29,993 nucleotides of DNA from Batkoa obscura (Eukaryota > Entomophthoromycota > Entomophthoromycetes > Entomophthorales > Batkoaceae): assembly GCA_030770535.1 (NCBI GenBank), contig JASVEC010000221.1:1-29993 (forward strand), given 5' to 3'. The notes beneath the pieces were generated by a model that was given only the letters and a program-made list of their open reading frames with translations, had not been told where the DNA came from and ran no database searches. Of this stretch, positions 29,553 through 29,993 are shown one piece after another. Each line of letters starts with the position of its first letter. The stretch's first letter is position 1. The position numbers and the translations under genes were made by a program.

Positions 29553-29993
29553 ATGAAATTCGGAAAATATATACAAAAGAATCAAGTACCAGAGTGGTCA
29601 AGGTTTTTTGATTTAACATTTTTTATCCATGATCTTAGTTTTTAGATATTATCTATCTTATAAGAAACTTAAGCGTACTATTAAGAGGTTAGAAGGCGAC
29701 ATAAGTGGTGAAACTAAAAATAGTATAGGAGCTGTTGAAGGTATTATAAATTGAATAAGCACTAAATCTGTAACTTATTTTTAGAATTTAAGAAGTCTTT
29801 AAATACGGAATTAACCCGAATTGACGAGTTTTATCAACACAAATTAGCTGAATACACTAAAAGATTAAACAATATAAACAATAAATACCAAGAGCAAACG
29901 CTGAATATTCATAATAATAATCTTTCTTTAGATACAAGTAATTAATAATCATACTCTCTTTAAATAATGAATATTTATTATAGGCCATTCAGA
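29553..29993 (+). CDS. SPX-domain protein, Gde1-like, 5' part
   Basis: N-terminal SPX domain, which senses inositol pyrophosphates in phosphate homeostasis. Exons 29553-29602, 29646-29740, 29785-29937 and 29984 onward; the gene runs off the window. The joined product reads MKFGKYIQKNQVPEWS, then RYYLSYKKLKRTIKRLEGDI, then EFKKSLNTELTRIDEFYQHK and LAEYTKRLNNI. The pairing of VPEWS, YKxLKxxIK and DxFYxxxxAEYxKR closely resembles yeast Gde1 (RIPEWSSQYVGYKSLKKMIK, VDTFYNSQYAEYKKR), a glycerophosphocholine phosphodiesterase with SPX, ankyrin and GDPD domains. Pho81, VTC and Syg1 proteins share the SPX domain, so the exact family cannot be fixed without the rest of the gene. The 'ATG' context is ACAATGA, and three introns of 43-46 nt are evident. 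Confidence 0.8.

Noticed and set aside
29383-29619. Minus-strand open frame overlapping the SPX gene start
   Set aside because: It lies opposite a well-supported SPX first exon and includes low-complexity AAAAC runs.

Overview
This is a compact, strongly AT-rich nuclear window that looks fungal and probably early-diverging (zygomycete-like). The basis is the gene set: fungal-type class I myosin with an SH3 domain, vitamin-B12-independent methionine synthase, cytosolic Fe-S scaffold Cfd1, Mpd1-like disulfide isomerase, a Pbi2-like inhibitor, an SPX protein, and two genes lost from budding yeast (INTS11 and a metazoan-type dynamitin). Nearly all introns are 43-60 nt with GT-AG ends. The lineage is inferred from these features; no sequence search was possible.

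Layout. 1-2331 is gene-poor and holds three copies of a ~100-bp MITE, a decayed transposon copy and a short GC-rich coding-like island. 2332-7202 holds a secreted two-repeat protein (+), CFD1 (+, 7 exons), MPD1 (-, 8 exons), a Pbi2-like inhibitor (+) and a MITE. MET6 (-, one exon) lies at 7203-9500. 9501-12372 is a gene-free stretch with two MITEs. 12373-16806 is a dense cluster: OPA3 (-) and mitochondrial ribosomal protein mL41 (+) share a 144-bp divergent promoter, then come a mitochondrial DEAD-box helicase (-) and RPS3 (-). The only long RPS3 intron carries a convincing C/D-box snoRNA candidate. 17021-19618 is a nest of mobile DNA: a ~2.5-kb TA-target transposon with broken transposase, two MITEs inside it and one abutting it. 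19935-28223 holds dynamitin (-, 9 exons) and INTS11 (+) in divergent arrangement, then MYO1 (-, 10 exons). After a gene-free gap with one MITE, the 5' end of an SPX-domain gene (Gde1-like) runs off the window at 29993.

How the genes relate. Most are unrelated housekeeping genes packed with short intergenic gaps. The one functional grouping is 12373-15729, where three neighbouring genes are predicted mitochondrial (OPA3, mL41, Mrh4/DDX28-like helicase) next to a cytosolic ribosomal protein gene. CCAAT boxes sit upstream of several genes.

Most unusual: a ten-copy MITE family whose 3' end matches the 3' end of the larger transposon, giving a plausible autonomous partner; one MITE insertion sits exactly in a transposase codon, which fixes the element ends and a TA target duplication. 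Also notable are the RPS3-intron snoRNA, the secreted tandem-repeat protein with no recognised family, and two apparent reading-frame shifts in MYO1. All splice models were built by eye from frame, family similarity and GT/AG signals.
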